Shown here: positions 11,139 through 24,088 of the stretch, one piece after another
Numbering within the stretch: the first letter of the stretch is position 1
How the letters are laid out: the number at the start of each line of letters is the position of its first letter
Origin: Rhizodiscina lignyota
Lineage: Eukaryota > Ascomycota > Dothideomycetes > Aulographales > Rhizodiscinaceae
DNA: 64,000 nucleotides
Assembly (NCBI GenBank): GCA_010015805.1
Contig: ML978147.1
Location: 78,283 to 142,282, forward strand
Direction of reading: 5' to 3'
Translations under genes and position numbers: made by a program
The notes under the pieces: generated by a model
Database searches by the model: none
Told to the model about the DNA's origin: nothing
Seen by the model: the letters and a program-made list of their open reading frames with translations, nothing else

Positions 11139-12451
11139 ATGGATGAGCAGAACAATCTTTTTTCATATGCTGGGGACCACGATATGCTTGGAGAGCTGTC
11201 CGATTTCGATTCTCTCCATCACACATACATTTTCAGGCATGAGTTAATGCAACCCCCACAAACATACTCTACATCGAATGGGGTGTTTGATCTCTTCGGC
11301 GATGATGACGAACTCCAAGAAGCTGGTCAGAATGATCTCTCTGAGGATGATGATCTCAACGTCCAACGTACGGACAAACTATCACCTCTCCCCCGAGAAG
11401 TCAGCAACGTTCCGAGTTCTTTGCAAGCAGTCGGCTCAGCCACCAGTATAGCAAGCAGTAATGGAGGCAGTCGAGCTAGACTGCCTCATTCAGCGCGCGA
11501 GCTTTTAGACAAGTGGATCGAGATCAATCAACACGACCCATACTTGAAACCAAATGATGCGGAAGCCCTTGCGCACTTGACTAGTTTGACATCACAACAG
11601 GTCAAGACATATATCGCGAACTTCAGAGCCAGGAAGCCAGTTACAGGTGATACCTTCTATCTTATTGTAAATCATCATGCTAACGCGTTGCATTGTTTCA
11701 GACAATTTGCTGCCGCCGTTCCCTTCTGGAACATCGCTTGTGAGCATCGGCTCTAATACACCTTTGACTGCAACAAAGCAGAACCGCCGCCGCAGACGTA
11801 CCTCTTCAGCAGTTTCGCTCCGATCGAGCGAGTCTCAGTCGTTTTCCACTGCGGCCCCCAGAAAGTATCGCTGTACTTGGACACCCTGCACTCAGTCCTT
11901 CAGCCGTAAGTCCGACTGGAGGCGTCATGAGGAGACGATCCACTCTCCGCAAGAGCACTGGATCTGCATGCCAATGTCTGTAATCCTGTGACGCAAACAT
12001 GAAACACAGAGTTATACTAATTCGCGCTATATGATTTAGACACCCGATGAAAGTCCGTGCATCTTTTGTCAGCCAAGGCCAATCTCTTACTTGCGCATTT
12101 TGCGGCAAAGTGATAGAGGTACCTTACGGCACCCCAAAAGATCGAATTGGATCTGAAGAGCACTTGATCAAAGAGCATAAATATTTACCGTGCTTCGACA
12201 AACCCCTCTCTGAACGCTCGTTCACGAGGAAGGACAAACTAAAGCAACATCTTCAGCAAGTGCACAAACAGTATACGCCATTGACTGACGAGCAGGAAGT
12301 GTGGGTCTGGCCTACGAATGAGAGCGCTCTCTTCAGCTGCATGTTCTGTGAAGCAGAGGGAATGACATGGGCACAGCGCATGGAGCACGTCGCAGCGCAC
12401 TTTGAGAGCGAAAGCGCGTTTGGGCTTCCTACAGACCTGCACTTCGGTTGA
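11139..12451 (+). CDS. Homeodomain (KN-type) and C2H2 zinc-finger transcription factor
   Basis: Exons 11139-11646, 11702-11987 and 12040-12451 give 401 residues. The first part is acidic (DLFGDDDELQ). A TALE/KN-type homeodomain follows at about residues 112-168, with RLPHSARELLDKWIEINQHD, a YLKPNDAEALAHLTSLT segment, and QQVKTYIANFRARK as the recognition helix. Residues after 200 carry a C2H2 finger, YRCTWTPCTQSFSRKSDWRRHEETIH. A further Cys/His-rich part follows (LTCAFCGKVI; RKDKLKQHLQQVH; FSCMFCEAEGMTWAQRMEHVAAHF). This homeobox-plus-C2H2 architecture occurs in filamentous ascomycetes as a regulator class; the targets are unknown. The donor of intron 2 could be 11976 instead of 11988, which changes four residues. 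The start could also be at 11061. Confidence 0.85.
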
Positions 12452-15400
12452 TGTATCGTCGAATCTGCATTTGTTACAACATACCGCCTACGTCTTCACT
12501 ATGCTAGGCGTACTCCATCTCCTTGATGCTACAAGCTCTGAGAGGAAGAAGGACAGCGGTGTGCTGTGGCCTGCACATATAGTATATTTGCGGAGGTGGA
12601 GACATGTCTTAGGAATTTTCGTCTTCTGTCATAGAATGTTGAAAATGTAGCGCATGAACACCTTGACAACATTCAACATTGATCGCGGCATACACTTAGC
12701 TTGCGACGCTCGGATTTAATAATTGTGCCTGCCTCGAGACGCAAATCTCTTGCTCGATCAGCCCTGATAAAGGTCTGGTCATTTGGGGGTCACTTCGTAA
12801 ATAGCTTATCTTTTCGTACGCGATTTCAGCCTTGTTGCCGAGGATAATTTCTTTTCTGATATGAGGTTATTTCCCTGCCGGCATACCCTGCTCCGCAATG
12901 GGGATCATACGGGTAAGGGTCCGTCAAGGATATGCACGACTCGCCCGTGCACTCGGGATGCATTAATGAGCTCGCTATGGATTAGCATGGACAAAGATAT
13001 CCTGGAGGTCGGATCGCATTTGGGCGACTTCTGACTTCTTGGAAGCACTATGGAAGCGCCGTGAAGTGATCGCGATGCGCCGATGTCGCATTTCACACCA
13101 CACTGCAGCGAGCAGCGCTTGCAGAGACAGCGGTGTCCATGTTATGCATGGCCATTGCAGATTCTGCAGCTAAAATGGCTTCGATCAGGGAAAATGACAT
13201 GAGTCGGGGGCTGTGATGAACTTCGGAACGCATTGCAACTTACCATGTACCCCAGTGGGCTTCTGCTGCTTGTTCCGACGTCCTGCTCGCCGCGAATACC
13301 GCGCAATGCTCATCGCTGTCGCACAATGCTGATTCTCGCTTGAGGAGATTGCAATCGCTTAGTAAAAATTTGCGTTAACTTTGACAAACGCAGTGATGAC
13401 TGCCGAGCCCTGGGTTTGCGACAGAACTTGATCTGTCCATTTCTCTCCTTTTATTGCGAATGCGATTGTCATCTTTGCGACCGGTAAGAGCTACCCTCGA
13501 GGGAGAGATATGACGTTGAAGTAGAGTTCTCGCCTACCCATGGCGCACATGACAGTCTGTGCGATTATCGACGGCGCATTTAATGTCGCTTCCAGAAGGA
13601 AGCTGTGACCAGTCTGTGGAAATGAAGAGTGCCCGAAGCAATGCCGACACGCAGATTGTCACCCCAAGGCTGACTGATGAATTCGCCGATGCCAAGCTAT
13701 GGGGAAGATTTTGACAGAAAGCCCATGGCATGCCGGCCGCGTGCGGCGGGTGAGAATGGCCGCACGGTACCACGTGCACGCCTTTCGGGCACCATCAACG
13801 GCCGTCCGAAGCCAGCGGTTTGCAGTTCGGAGATTAGCGATGGGCGAGAGCAGATCTTTGGAGAAATGGAAGCGCCACGGCGCGAGAGTGCCTCCAGCCT
13901 TATCCGCTTCAAGGGTTAGTTCCGATGGCTGTATACTGTTAATCATTAAATAAATTTCCTGCAATGGGCAAAGAGAGAGACGAGCGTGACCACTGATAAG
14001 GGAATAAGCCGTTCCAAGAGACGGATGAGGCCAAACTCTGGACCGTGATTTTTGCGGACTTCGAGTGAGCAAAACCACGGATCCATGCCTGTGGAGATTT
14101 TCGGAGGGATTAGGCATATTCCCCGATGGCGATCTCGCTTATGGTGGACAATTCGGACTACGCTGATGCGAGTGCCCTCATGAGGCACTTTCAGCACCGT
14201 TGAGGCGGGTCTTAGCACTCGCGTCCTGTGTGCGTACTGCTGCATGTGGGATGAGGCGCCTGATACGAGACTGAGACATGGAGAAGCACAACAAGTGAAA
14301 GGACGGGGGAAATCAAAGCTCCAAAACATTGCTCTTGACGACGAACCAATCCATATGGATGGTGGCCGTGCGGCGTAGCCATCAGTCGACTTCTCCCACC
14401 TCCACTGCTGCACCGTTCCCGTTCGACACCAAGCTTGAAGCACATGAATGATGGTGTACTCACGCTCGATCGGCATGGCGGTAGAGCTGTATCGGAAGCC
14501 TCGACTGATGCAAGGCGCCAAATCGGGCTATGGAGGATACTGTTCAGGCGTTAAAGAATCACAGTTGGGGACACCTTCCCTGACTCTTCCCCACGTCGCC
14601 TCGCGATCCGTCGCTCCGCGATGTCGACGAGTTAGCTCCATCACACGCGTCTCTGGCCTCTCACTGGCTCTCTGGCCTAATTTCACCCGGGATTAGGACA
14701 CCCTTTCGACGTCACATGACCGTCAAACTACGCGGCCGGGGCAAGAAATGGAAACACACGAGAGCCAGTAGAGACGCCAAGAGGAGGGAAAAGTGTAACA
14801 TGGATGGATTGCGTGAGGGCAGTCCGTGACGGCGGCGAGGCCTCCCCCGGGCGGGAGCGATGATGCGGGCCGTGGAAAGTGTACCGGACTTTGAAGCAAT
14901 GAGACGAGCGAGACGAGACGTTGAGGATTCTGGATGCGCTGGCAATGGCAAAGTGCAGTCAGAAGGAGAAGTGCCGTCGGATAGGCGGAGTGGCCACATC
15001 AGCCTCACTCACAGCCACAGGTGTGCATGGATGCGCAGGTGAGGCTGTCTCTTGGGCAGCAGCGCTGCACCTCGCCACAGTACCTGATCAACGACGTCCA
15101 CCAACGTCCCTCTGCGGTTGCTCTGCATGCATTCCAACAATGACATCCTCGTGCATCAAGGTCAGTGCCGTGCAGCGCTCAGCTTCATCTGCCACAGGCC
15201 GGCCGGCATCGAGAGGCTCTGATAAGTTGGATGGCTGTGGCGGCGAGATCACGTTGGCTTGGTCCAAGAGTCAAAGCAAGCTTGCGGCGGCGAAAGTGAG
15301 TCGGTCCCAAGGATCATGGTCCGCTATTTTTGCTGTGGGCCTTCGTTCCTACACGCTCGTTCGCTCGTGCTTGCGGCAATAGCCATCGCGAGCCGAACCA

Positions 15401-17348
15401 TAGACTGTCTTACCAGCGCTCCCGCGAAGCCGAGGCCGTCCGTTGCACGACGGGTACCGCCAATTGCTGACGAGAGTGCGACGCCGGCGGTTGGCGCGCG
15501 AGCGCACGCCCTCTCCGCCGCTCCAACATGGGGCGAAGAGTCGGTGATGTCTGCTCAACGTCGCACGACAATGGTGTGCGCTCCTGCCGGGCAGTTGGGA
15601 TGGGGATTCAATTGAGCACATGCCGGGCCTCCCTCTGCTTTGGGACGAGGCTGCGGTACGAGTAAGGTATGACGTTCTGGAAGCCAAAGCCACATTGAGA
15701 CGGCCGTCGTCAGCACGGACGTCGCTTGGGATCGATTGTCATTACTCCAAGATTTGACAATACTCTGCGTGCGTCGCCCAGTCATCAGGCATCGGCAGGG
15801 ACGTGAGGGCGTTCGCAACGTCTCGTTTGCGCCGGCTCTTCCGATCGCATACGTCGCGCAAGCTGAGCAGAAACATGGCATGGCCTTGGATCAGCACCTT
15901 CCGCTATCAGAGCATGGCAATCCACGAGGCAATCCTCCGTCCACTCGGTTTCGAGGTGCGCTGTGGAGAAGGGTGTGTGCGACTTCCGGGTTCGACGTGC
16001 AGCCGATGGCAGGGTGGGAGCTATAATGTCGCAGCATTCAGATGCACCAAGCGCTCACTGTCGCCTCCAGAATGGCTCAAGGCACGCCGATGCGAGATGA
16101 AAGAGTCAGCGCACCTGGCAGCTTTTCGCTAGAGCGCTGACCCACTCGCGATAGGTGAGTGGCCTGGCCTGGCGGGACACTGTAGCGAGCCCCTCCCGCA
16201 CAGCGGCGCCATCCCACGGTTGTAGCTGATCCTGCATGCTCTCCCAATGATACGCTAATTCCGCGTGTAGGCGCCTTCACTGGCTGCCTGCCCATCCACT
16301 TGCATCCGGTCCCTGACAGTCGCTTCTTTTGCTTGAACATCAGTGCGTGAGGGCGCTTCCCAACCATGACAGAGCGCGCCGCGCACTGCTGCCGCTATCC
16401 TGCATGCTCAGCCCAGCTCTCAGAATGCAGAATGGATCTGTCTCCAGAGACGCTCGTGCCCTGTCCTAAACGCTCCTAGACGATTCTCTTCCGGGGAGCC
16501 TGGCACATGGCAACAATTGCGCCGTATATACCGTGAACGCGCCTCATTTCGTGGTGTGTCGTCTGTCCTCACCACTCTCCCGCCGCGTCACCACCAGAAG
16601 AAAACCTTTCCAGTCCATGCGACCGGGTGCGAAGGCTTCCCGTTCTCGGAGAATTATCGACAGCGACCGTTGAAGGCTTCGAGCCACTAGGCCCACCTGG
16701 CGTTACGCAGCCTATTCTCTTCCGTTTCCCCATCTTGGACTGCTGGATACGGTCTCACGTCGTCGGCCCACCTTCACTCGCCGGCACGCGCCTTCGAACC
16801 TTAATACTCGTCCCGCCACTGTTGGATCGGCCCGTTGTAATCATTCCAGGCTTCGACGCATAATATTTGTCCTGTTCGCAGCGCGCAACAGCTATCTTAC
16901 GTCCTAATTGATACCCTAGCCGTAGTGGCGGAGTCGTCGACCAACAAAATCCTCGAAGACCCTTCCGACTCGAAAGCGACCACCGTTGGGGCAGGTGTAC
17001 GTTTCAAATTGCCAATAATCGTCTCAATCGCATGTTCTCCTGAATTTGGCACGTAGTACTACCAGGTATATGCCTTCTCAGCTATTCAGCCTCTCTCCGC
17101 GATCCCCGCGATCAAAGACCCTTTTCCAGAACATCAGCCTTACCTGAAGGCAAATTTTTCTGCTCGTCCATATTGGCCCTAATCTCTCAATTCTCGTCGA
17201 ATCTTTTTCTGGAAGACTGCTAACTTTGTACATTGCAAGGTACAACCAATGTCGTGCCACCCAACATCGGCTTCATGAATATCAGAGGGTACACAGCTGG
17301 AACGCCCGGAACGCCTGCAAACAGTGTCGCACAAAGCAGGCACCCGGC
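12452..17348. other. 4.9-kb stretch without a recognisable gene
   Basis: Both strands hold many overlapping frames of 60-190 codons, but none shows a domain, a plausible signal peptide or a consistent exon chain. Base composition is close to that of flanking intergenic DNA, with no obvious AT-rich RIP degeneration, no terminal repeats and no transposase-like peptide. The last 700 bp before 17349 are rich in CT tracts, as in a long 5' leader of the downstream gene. Non-coding RNA or an unrecognised fast-evolving gene cannot be excluded. Confidence 0.45.
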
Positions 17349-20300
17349 ATGGCATCCTATAAATCACACAGTAATACAACAAAACCTCCCAGGGCAGAGG
17401 TTCCGGACCCGGTACCTCAGAGGACAACTTCTACAACTCGACTACCAACCCGAAGGAACGTCCCAATTCAGCCCCAGTCGAACCCCCCACTACATCACTC
17501 ACCCTCGAAGCTTACGAAGAAGCGGCCTGGTCAGAGCGCTGAAAATGCAACCGCATCTCGAGGAGCACACACACAGAAGGGTGGAATACCGAGAGCAGCA
17601 ACGAGCAAGGATGGACGGAAGCAGACGACGACGGCAGCCGTCATAACAGCATCGGAAAGCATACAACCTAAATCCATGCTGCCTTCAACAACCTCTCGCA
17701 TCGCACGGTTTGATACAAATAATGCACGGACTCCGTCACTTGTCTCCGGCTCATCTGGTTCCACTGTTGACAGCCCAAAGTCAAATGTTCTGCGAAGAAA
17801 GCCATCCAACATAGGCAGAAGCGCTTCAAGAATTCGAAAGGAGTCGTTGGAGTCGCACGAAGACACGGCAGTTATGGAGACTCTGAACGCGTTGGGTGAC
17901 CCATACCCAGATTCTGTTCTCGGAATAGCCATGCCGCCAACTTCCATGAATATGTCTCGGGACGCCATCTTTGCCTCAGAGCCGTTTAATGCTGCCGGAG
18001 ATTATATTCCCCCCACATTGGCAACCATAGATTTGCCACCTCCGACGCCACTATATACGCTTTCCGCCACACCTTCAACTGGATACTCAGGTTCTCCTGG
18101 ACCGTTCAGTATTGCTTCCACACCGACTTCGATGTCATCCTTCTCTCCTGGTACTACGGTCACTTCAAAGGGGACTTCTCGCATAGTGCAGTCAAGCCCA
18201 ACCAGAAGTCGCCCACCTGTCACGAGACGCAGGACAAGTGATGCAGATGAGAAGACCTTGTCATGCGTCCGCGAATCATCTTCCTCGTCATCTGCATCAA
18301 CTGTCCAAAATGGAGAAAGTTCGCGGAGGAGAGAAAAGGTACGGATAGATCTGTTACCAGTGCCTCCTCCCAGCCCTCCCACTCGGCCGAGGACAAGCTA
18401 CGATCGGAAAGCCGAGACCGTTGCCGTAAACGTCCGGCCCAACACCGCAGTGCCACCTCCAGAGCTTGCGCATTTGATGGATGCGAGACCGCTCCAGAAG
18501 TCACCAATCACGGCAAGGCCAGTCAGGCCAAGCCGAGAAGGCACACCAGATTTTATTGGTCTGCGTGACCCTTCTCCAATTATTCATAGCAACATGTCTA
18601 GCCTACCTCCGAGCTTCCACAGACGGCAAACATCATCAGAGTCTCGCGGTACAGGCAATTCGTCCACGCCCGTATCTTCGAGCAGAAGTCGCCCCCCACC
18701 TCCATCAAAACTACCTTCTCGCAATCCTTCTCCCAGCCCAAGTCAGCTCTCTGCCTTTTCGCCTACATCGCGTACGCCAGTCACGAGGGGAACAACACCC
18801 GACATACCAAGCGACACTGAAAAGAGACTCAAGGCAAATGGTTTCCTCCCTCCAAGTCCAGGCAAGTCTAGCTCTAGCTCTAGCTCTCGCTTTGGCTTCT
18901 TTAGGAGGAAGACAGATCCTGCGCCAGTGGCACCTGCTCCAGAGAAGAAATTGCGGAAAGGTCCTGCAGCAGGGACGGGCCATGAGGGCTATGGCAAGTA
19001 CGGAGGCACCCGAGGACGAAGTGGTAGCACCACGAGTGGAACGAGTAGTAGTGGCAGGTCTCCTAGCGCAGACAGCGAGAGTGGTGGTGCTCAGCGGCCG
19101 AGTTCTAGACGAAAAGGCAGCGTTGGAAGCAAAGGAACGCCTGAGGTGGACAAGTTCTTCCAGGAACGGCTCGAGCCCGTTACTCTTCGGGGGGAAGGTG
19201 CTGCAAGCCTAGAGGGCCGTCCTGGCATTGAGAGATCAAGAAGCGAGCCTTTTGATCCACGTTCGCCAGAGCAGCAGCAGGAGCATGAAGCAAATGGTGC
19301 TGCGATGACCAGGTCCGTGGCCATCCCAACAACGCAGCAACAGCTTCCTATTCTTCAACCTTCCGTGAGTCAGCATAGTACAAAGAGCCAGGAGCCAGTC
19401 AAGCGTGACCAGAATGCTCAATCCCCTCAGCAAAGCTCGGGTCGATTTGGATTTAAGTCTTTGGGTGGTCGTCGACTATCAAGGATGTCCTTGAATCTGG
19501 AAGGCAAAGCCACACCCACTTCGACATCATCGACCAATGTTTCTTCTGTGGCTCCATCTCCTCCAATCGGGAGCTCCAAGACCTGGCAGACCTCCACGTC
19601 GTCAGATAGCTCCATGAGGGTTGAACCCACGCCCAGAAGTGCCACGCAGCCGGTACCGAAACCGCAGGGGAAGCTATCTCGCAAATGGAACTTCTTCCAG
19701 AGAGCACACACTTCACCAAAGAAGGAGGAAGTTGCGCCTGAGCCTGAAGTAGTTCCCGCTCTTCAGTATCAGCCTTCCACTCGATCGATGGCCCACTACG
19801 CCATCATGGATGGAAGTGCAAAGGTCGATATCGAAGAACTCGAAATGATAATGCAGGAAGCAAACGAGTCTCCTGACGAACTAGAACTTGAGCAAGAATC
19901 CCAAATGGAGCCTCAGCAATTCGAGCAAGCCATAGAAGACATGGATGCTGACCCTGGTATTGAACTGCTTCCTGAGGATGATGCCGATGTCGATCCAGAC
20001 ATTTCTCTACTCCCTGAAGAACCACTGGAATATGAAGAACTCGAAGATTTGCCGGTGTCAAGGCCACCACATGGTCACTCGCTACTCCTTCCAGAAAGGC
20101 CATTCTTACCACCAGCCTTTGAGCAAGAGACTCGATCTGCTTCTCCTATCGTCCAGCTGAGAAGAGAATCACCAGACCGTTATGTTTTACCGCAAGCTGA
20201 GGACGTCAGTCCCATTCTTTCCACTGTGCTGGATTCTCCTGAACAACTTGAGCGAAAGCAAACCTCTCCTCTGGTCCCAATGCCGCCTCAGCGTCCTCCC

Positions 20301-22445
20301 AGGCTGCAACAAGTTGGTCGGATACCTCATGTGAAGCGAGATCGAGAGCGAAAGCTGTCCGTCCATTCCTTCTCTCGTCCCTTCGGAAATGAGGGCTCTC
20401 CAGCCCTCCAGCAACAATCAACACCTCCGATCGGATCGGATTCCCCGGAGCTAGAAGAGCAGTCTCCAGAACAACCCCCGCCGCTAAATGACATGGTTGC
20501 GCAATTGCGCATTCCATCGTTCACCGAAGATGTTGATGGAATCGACCTAAAACGTATATCCATGCAGACGACCACCACTATTGACCCCACAGCGATGGAC
20601 GGGACCAATGAATTTCTATCATTTCCACCTCGTCATGACTCTGACATGTCGGCTTCAACCAGTTCTGGACATCCAAGTTTCGGGACCATGCTCGTTACTG
20701 CTCCTCCTGTTGCGCACCCGCATCCGATGGAAGATGAAATTTGGGGAGAGTATGATGATTTGATTGATGATGTCTTGTCGCCCCGGATGAGCGCGGATAT
20801 GAAGGCCGTTCGCCCTCAGCGTCCGTCGCTTGGAGCACCATTCCAATATCCTACAATAGCTCCACCCACTCTACAGGGCAACCGACAACTACCTCCTCTC
20901 CCCCTCCACCCTTCTCAATATCGTCGGCCCAGCAATGCGACAGTTTCCTCAGGAGGGCACGACAGTACCGGTGGCCGCTTCCTGCCTAGCTTGCCAGGTC
21001 CAAACTCGCCTTATTCAATATCTGAGTTTCTGTCTGCATATGGCGATCGCAGCCTTAGCATGGCGACCATCGGCACTACAAATAATCGTATGAGCGTGCC
21101 TCAAGCGGTACGCAATAGCAATGGATCGAATCGCATAAGCTATCCCTCCTCGGTCCGCCGAAGCTCTCAGCCATCGTCTTCGCAGCCAACGACGGAATCG
21201 CAAACAGCGACTTCACGGCCGACTACTATGTCGTCCTCGCCGTCGATATCGCCGAACCGAAATCAGTTCAACAGATTGACACCACCAACTGTCCTGGAGA
21301 ATGCTGAGTCGGAAGACAAGGGCGACGCAGGCGCTCTGGTTGATGAAGATACCGGACTCGAATCGATGGCAAACTTGAGATTCGGTGCGCTGATGACGAG
21401 TAAATGGCTCTCATTCGGCCGTGTGCTCTTTAGCCCTGCGCACTTTGAGCTAAAGGATCCAAAGGAAGACAGGGTGCTGATCATTGATGGACTTGGCAAA
21501 GGTGACTAGAATCATACAATTGCAAAGGCATGAACGAGTGCAAGTCGACTAACACGTGCCACAGATTGGTCCTACTACGTTGCTCTGACTTACCCTCAAG
21601 CCGCGGTGTATAGTCTCGGACCAGACCCATCAGCTTTTCCTTCAACCAGCCCGAGTGCTTCTAATGGACCCTTCCAATCAATGCCGAATCATCGTCATAT
21701 CCACCATCCCATGCTAACTGCACCGTTCCCATTCCCCAAGGGCTTCTTTGCCGCAGTTATTTTCCGCTTCCCAGCTGTGGGCCCAGAATCTGCGTACCGC
21801 ACGGCTCTGAGCGAGTGCAAGCGTGTACTACGACCAGGTGGCTACCTGGAGATCAGCGTTCTAGATATGGACCTCGTGAATATGGGTAACTGTGCGCGGA
21901 AGGCGGTGCGAGGCTTGAAGATGAAGATGGCGGAGCGCAATCCTGAGCTGTGCCTACGACCGGTTAGCGACGTACTCATGAAACTTTTAGGACGACGAGG
22001 CTTCGAAGGCATGCAGCGATGCATCGTCGGCGTCCCGGCGGCAGGACCGGTGAGAAACAGTAGCGACATGGATGGAGCCCCCGTCCCGCAGGTGCTCTCG
22101 GTGGACCAAGGCGCAAACGACAATCTCCAGGCTCAGCAAGGCGAAGTACAGCCAAAGACGGCCTTTTCCTTCACGCAACTGATGTCCGATCAGGACAACG
22201 TTGCAGACTCGAGCAACATCACACGGATGGTCGCACGCGTCGGCCGCTGGTGGTACGAGCGGTGCTACGAATCTTCCATCCTAGCGGCCGACAATACCGT
22301 TGGAGCTCCTGCAAGCAGCACCACTAGCATCTGGCGCGATCAAGCACTTCTCAACGAGTGCGAGAAACGGGGAACCACATTCCGTCTGCTGATCTGTTAT
22401 GCGCAGAAGCCCACCGTCGCAGTGAGGCGAACTGTCAGTGTCTGA
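17349..22445 (+). CDS. Large disordered protein with C-terminal methyltransferase-like domain
   Basis: Two exons (17349-21501 and 21565-22445; 63-bp intron) give 1,677 residues. About the first 1,350 residues are low-complexity: Ser/Pro/Arg-rich with many SPS, RRRT and polar repeats, plus an acidic stretch (IELLPEDDADVDPDISLLPEE). The C-terminal 300 residues resemble a class I SAM methyltransferase fold. There is a motif-I-like VLIIDGLGKGDWSYYVALTYP, then FFAAVIFRFPAVGPESAYRTAL, and SECKRVLRPGGYLEISVLDMD (methyltransferase type 11 pattern). The classical GxGxG of motif I is replaced by DGLGKGD, so activity is uncertain. I chose the ATG at 17349 (MASYKSHS, good context) over one 41 codons upstream, whose extension looks like leader. 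Function is unknown to me. Large fungal methyltransferase-domain proteins with disordered N-termini exist, possibly regulatory. Confidence 0.85.
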
Positions 22446-24088
22446 GACGAGGCGATGAATGAAGTGTACGTGAGAACTACAGTCTCACCAACCTACGCGA
22501 GCTTGTGGCGAACGAGACCGAATGCGTGGGGGATGGGCGAGATGAACATGCTGCTCCCCTCAAAACCGGGGAGACAGCGAAATGGCTCACATGACATCTG
22601 CGAGGGGCGGCCAGAAGGGCATGGCCTCCGCAAGCGAGAGAACTACTATGTTCTCTATGGTCATGATGACAAGCGCGACGCAGACCTGTCTGATATAGGC
22701 TGGGATCTGGGATCCCTGTCCGACACTGGCTCTGCGGTCTTACGTTCGATTTTAATGTGTTACTGTGTAACGGCCTTTTTGATCGACTCTATTGTTTTCT
22801 CTTATCTGCTTCCTATGTCGGGGCGGTGCCATACACGGATACATCTCTTTCGCCGTTCATTTGCTGCGTTTTAGCGAGTCAATCATTCCGTTGTTTTTAA
22901 AGTTTTCCACATACATACCCCCTGGACCTGGACACCGGCCCGGGCCTTGCGAGTCTCTCTCTCCCTCTTTTTGAAACTTTAGTCTTGTCGTGCATGGCGG
23001 AACGAGGTTGTTGGACGTTGGGATGTTTCTCTCTCTATTGCATAGCGTCGGTCGGGTAGCTGGCAGCGAAAGACAAAACGGAAAATAGTCCGGGCGCGAG
23101 CTCTTGGAACTTTCCTCATCATGGGCCGCGAGGCCCGCCTTCCCTTGTCCTCTTATTCTCTCTTGCTTGGTCTATAATGGGGCTGTGTTCGGATGCTATA
23201 CGCGTTGGGCAGTGGGCACGACGGGCAGCCCGGTGGGCGGGTTTGCGGCAAGGCATGCGGCGTGTGATTGCGGGGCATGGCAGAGCAATGGGCGGAATTG
23301 TGGTCGTTTCTATACCCTGTATGTTGATGTTGATGTGTAATTGGGGCTCCTCAAGGGCCATGCTGAGGTAGATAACATGGGGAAGAAGCGGAATTCAACT
23401 CAGTCCTTGTCCCTTATTACCGAGTCTGGCGTCTGGTGCCTCGTGCCTCGTGTCTCGAGACTCCGATTCCAAGGCGTCATCCCTGCTCGCAACGTGGGTT
23501 CCCTCGCTTTAAGGACCAGGCTCCTGTTAAAAGAAGGGCCTGAGCGGCCGAATCTGGGGATGGGCCGCCTCATTTTTTTCAACGGTCACCCGATCTGCGC
23601 CTTTCGCCGCAAGCGAGACAACTTTATCTCTACGTGCATTGTCGAGTGCACGCTTGAGTCTCCGATGCACAATGACTGCAGAAGAAATGCGGATTCCCAT
23701 ACGTATATTCGTATTCCCCATAAAGGCGGTGCCGAGAGTAGAAAATTTTCATCACACTAGAATTCAAGGGGATTGGAAAGCAGTTGAGACTCGTAGTACA
23801 AGCTCTGCATACTGCAAGTGGGAGACTCATTGCATGATCTCGCTAAGTTGAAGGTGCCATTCGTTGCGGTTGAACCGCTGCCAAGTAATGCATGTACGCA
23901 GACAAGAAAGCCTCCTCGATTGCAGCTGTCGTACTCTAACAGCTTGACTTACAATGGTACGTTGGTCTATTCAGACCAATCATACCGATCCCACCACCCA
24001 CAGTCGGGCCGTCGGCCCAGCATCTAGGTATCTCCAGTGCGTGTGATTGGAAAAGGGACTACAATATATCCCTAGCGTTGAGTCGAAC
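22446..24088. other. Intergenic region between convergent genes
   Basis: These 1.6 kb follow the large methyltransferase-domain gene and face the 3' end of the minus-strand methyltransferase. Only short unrelated frames occur. I see no RNA gene. A small GC palindrome (gggccgtcggccc) near 24005 could be a hairpin. Confidence 0.4.

Noticed and set aside
13946-14521. 191-codon minus-strand frame in the gene-empty region
   Set aside because: Amino-acid composition is random-looking, there is no domain or signal peptide, and overlapping frames of similar quality exist on the other strand.
15350-15880. Several overlapping frames of 100-118 codons on both strands
   Set aside because: They overlap each other, are rich in Arg, Ser and Pro as expected from GC-rich non-coding DNA, and have no homology I can recognise.
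12452-17348. Transposon remnant or RIP-mutated repeat
   Set aside because: There is no AT-rich skew, terminal inverted repeat, reverse-transcriptase or transposase-like peptide.
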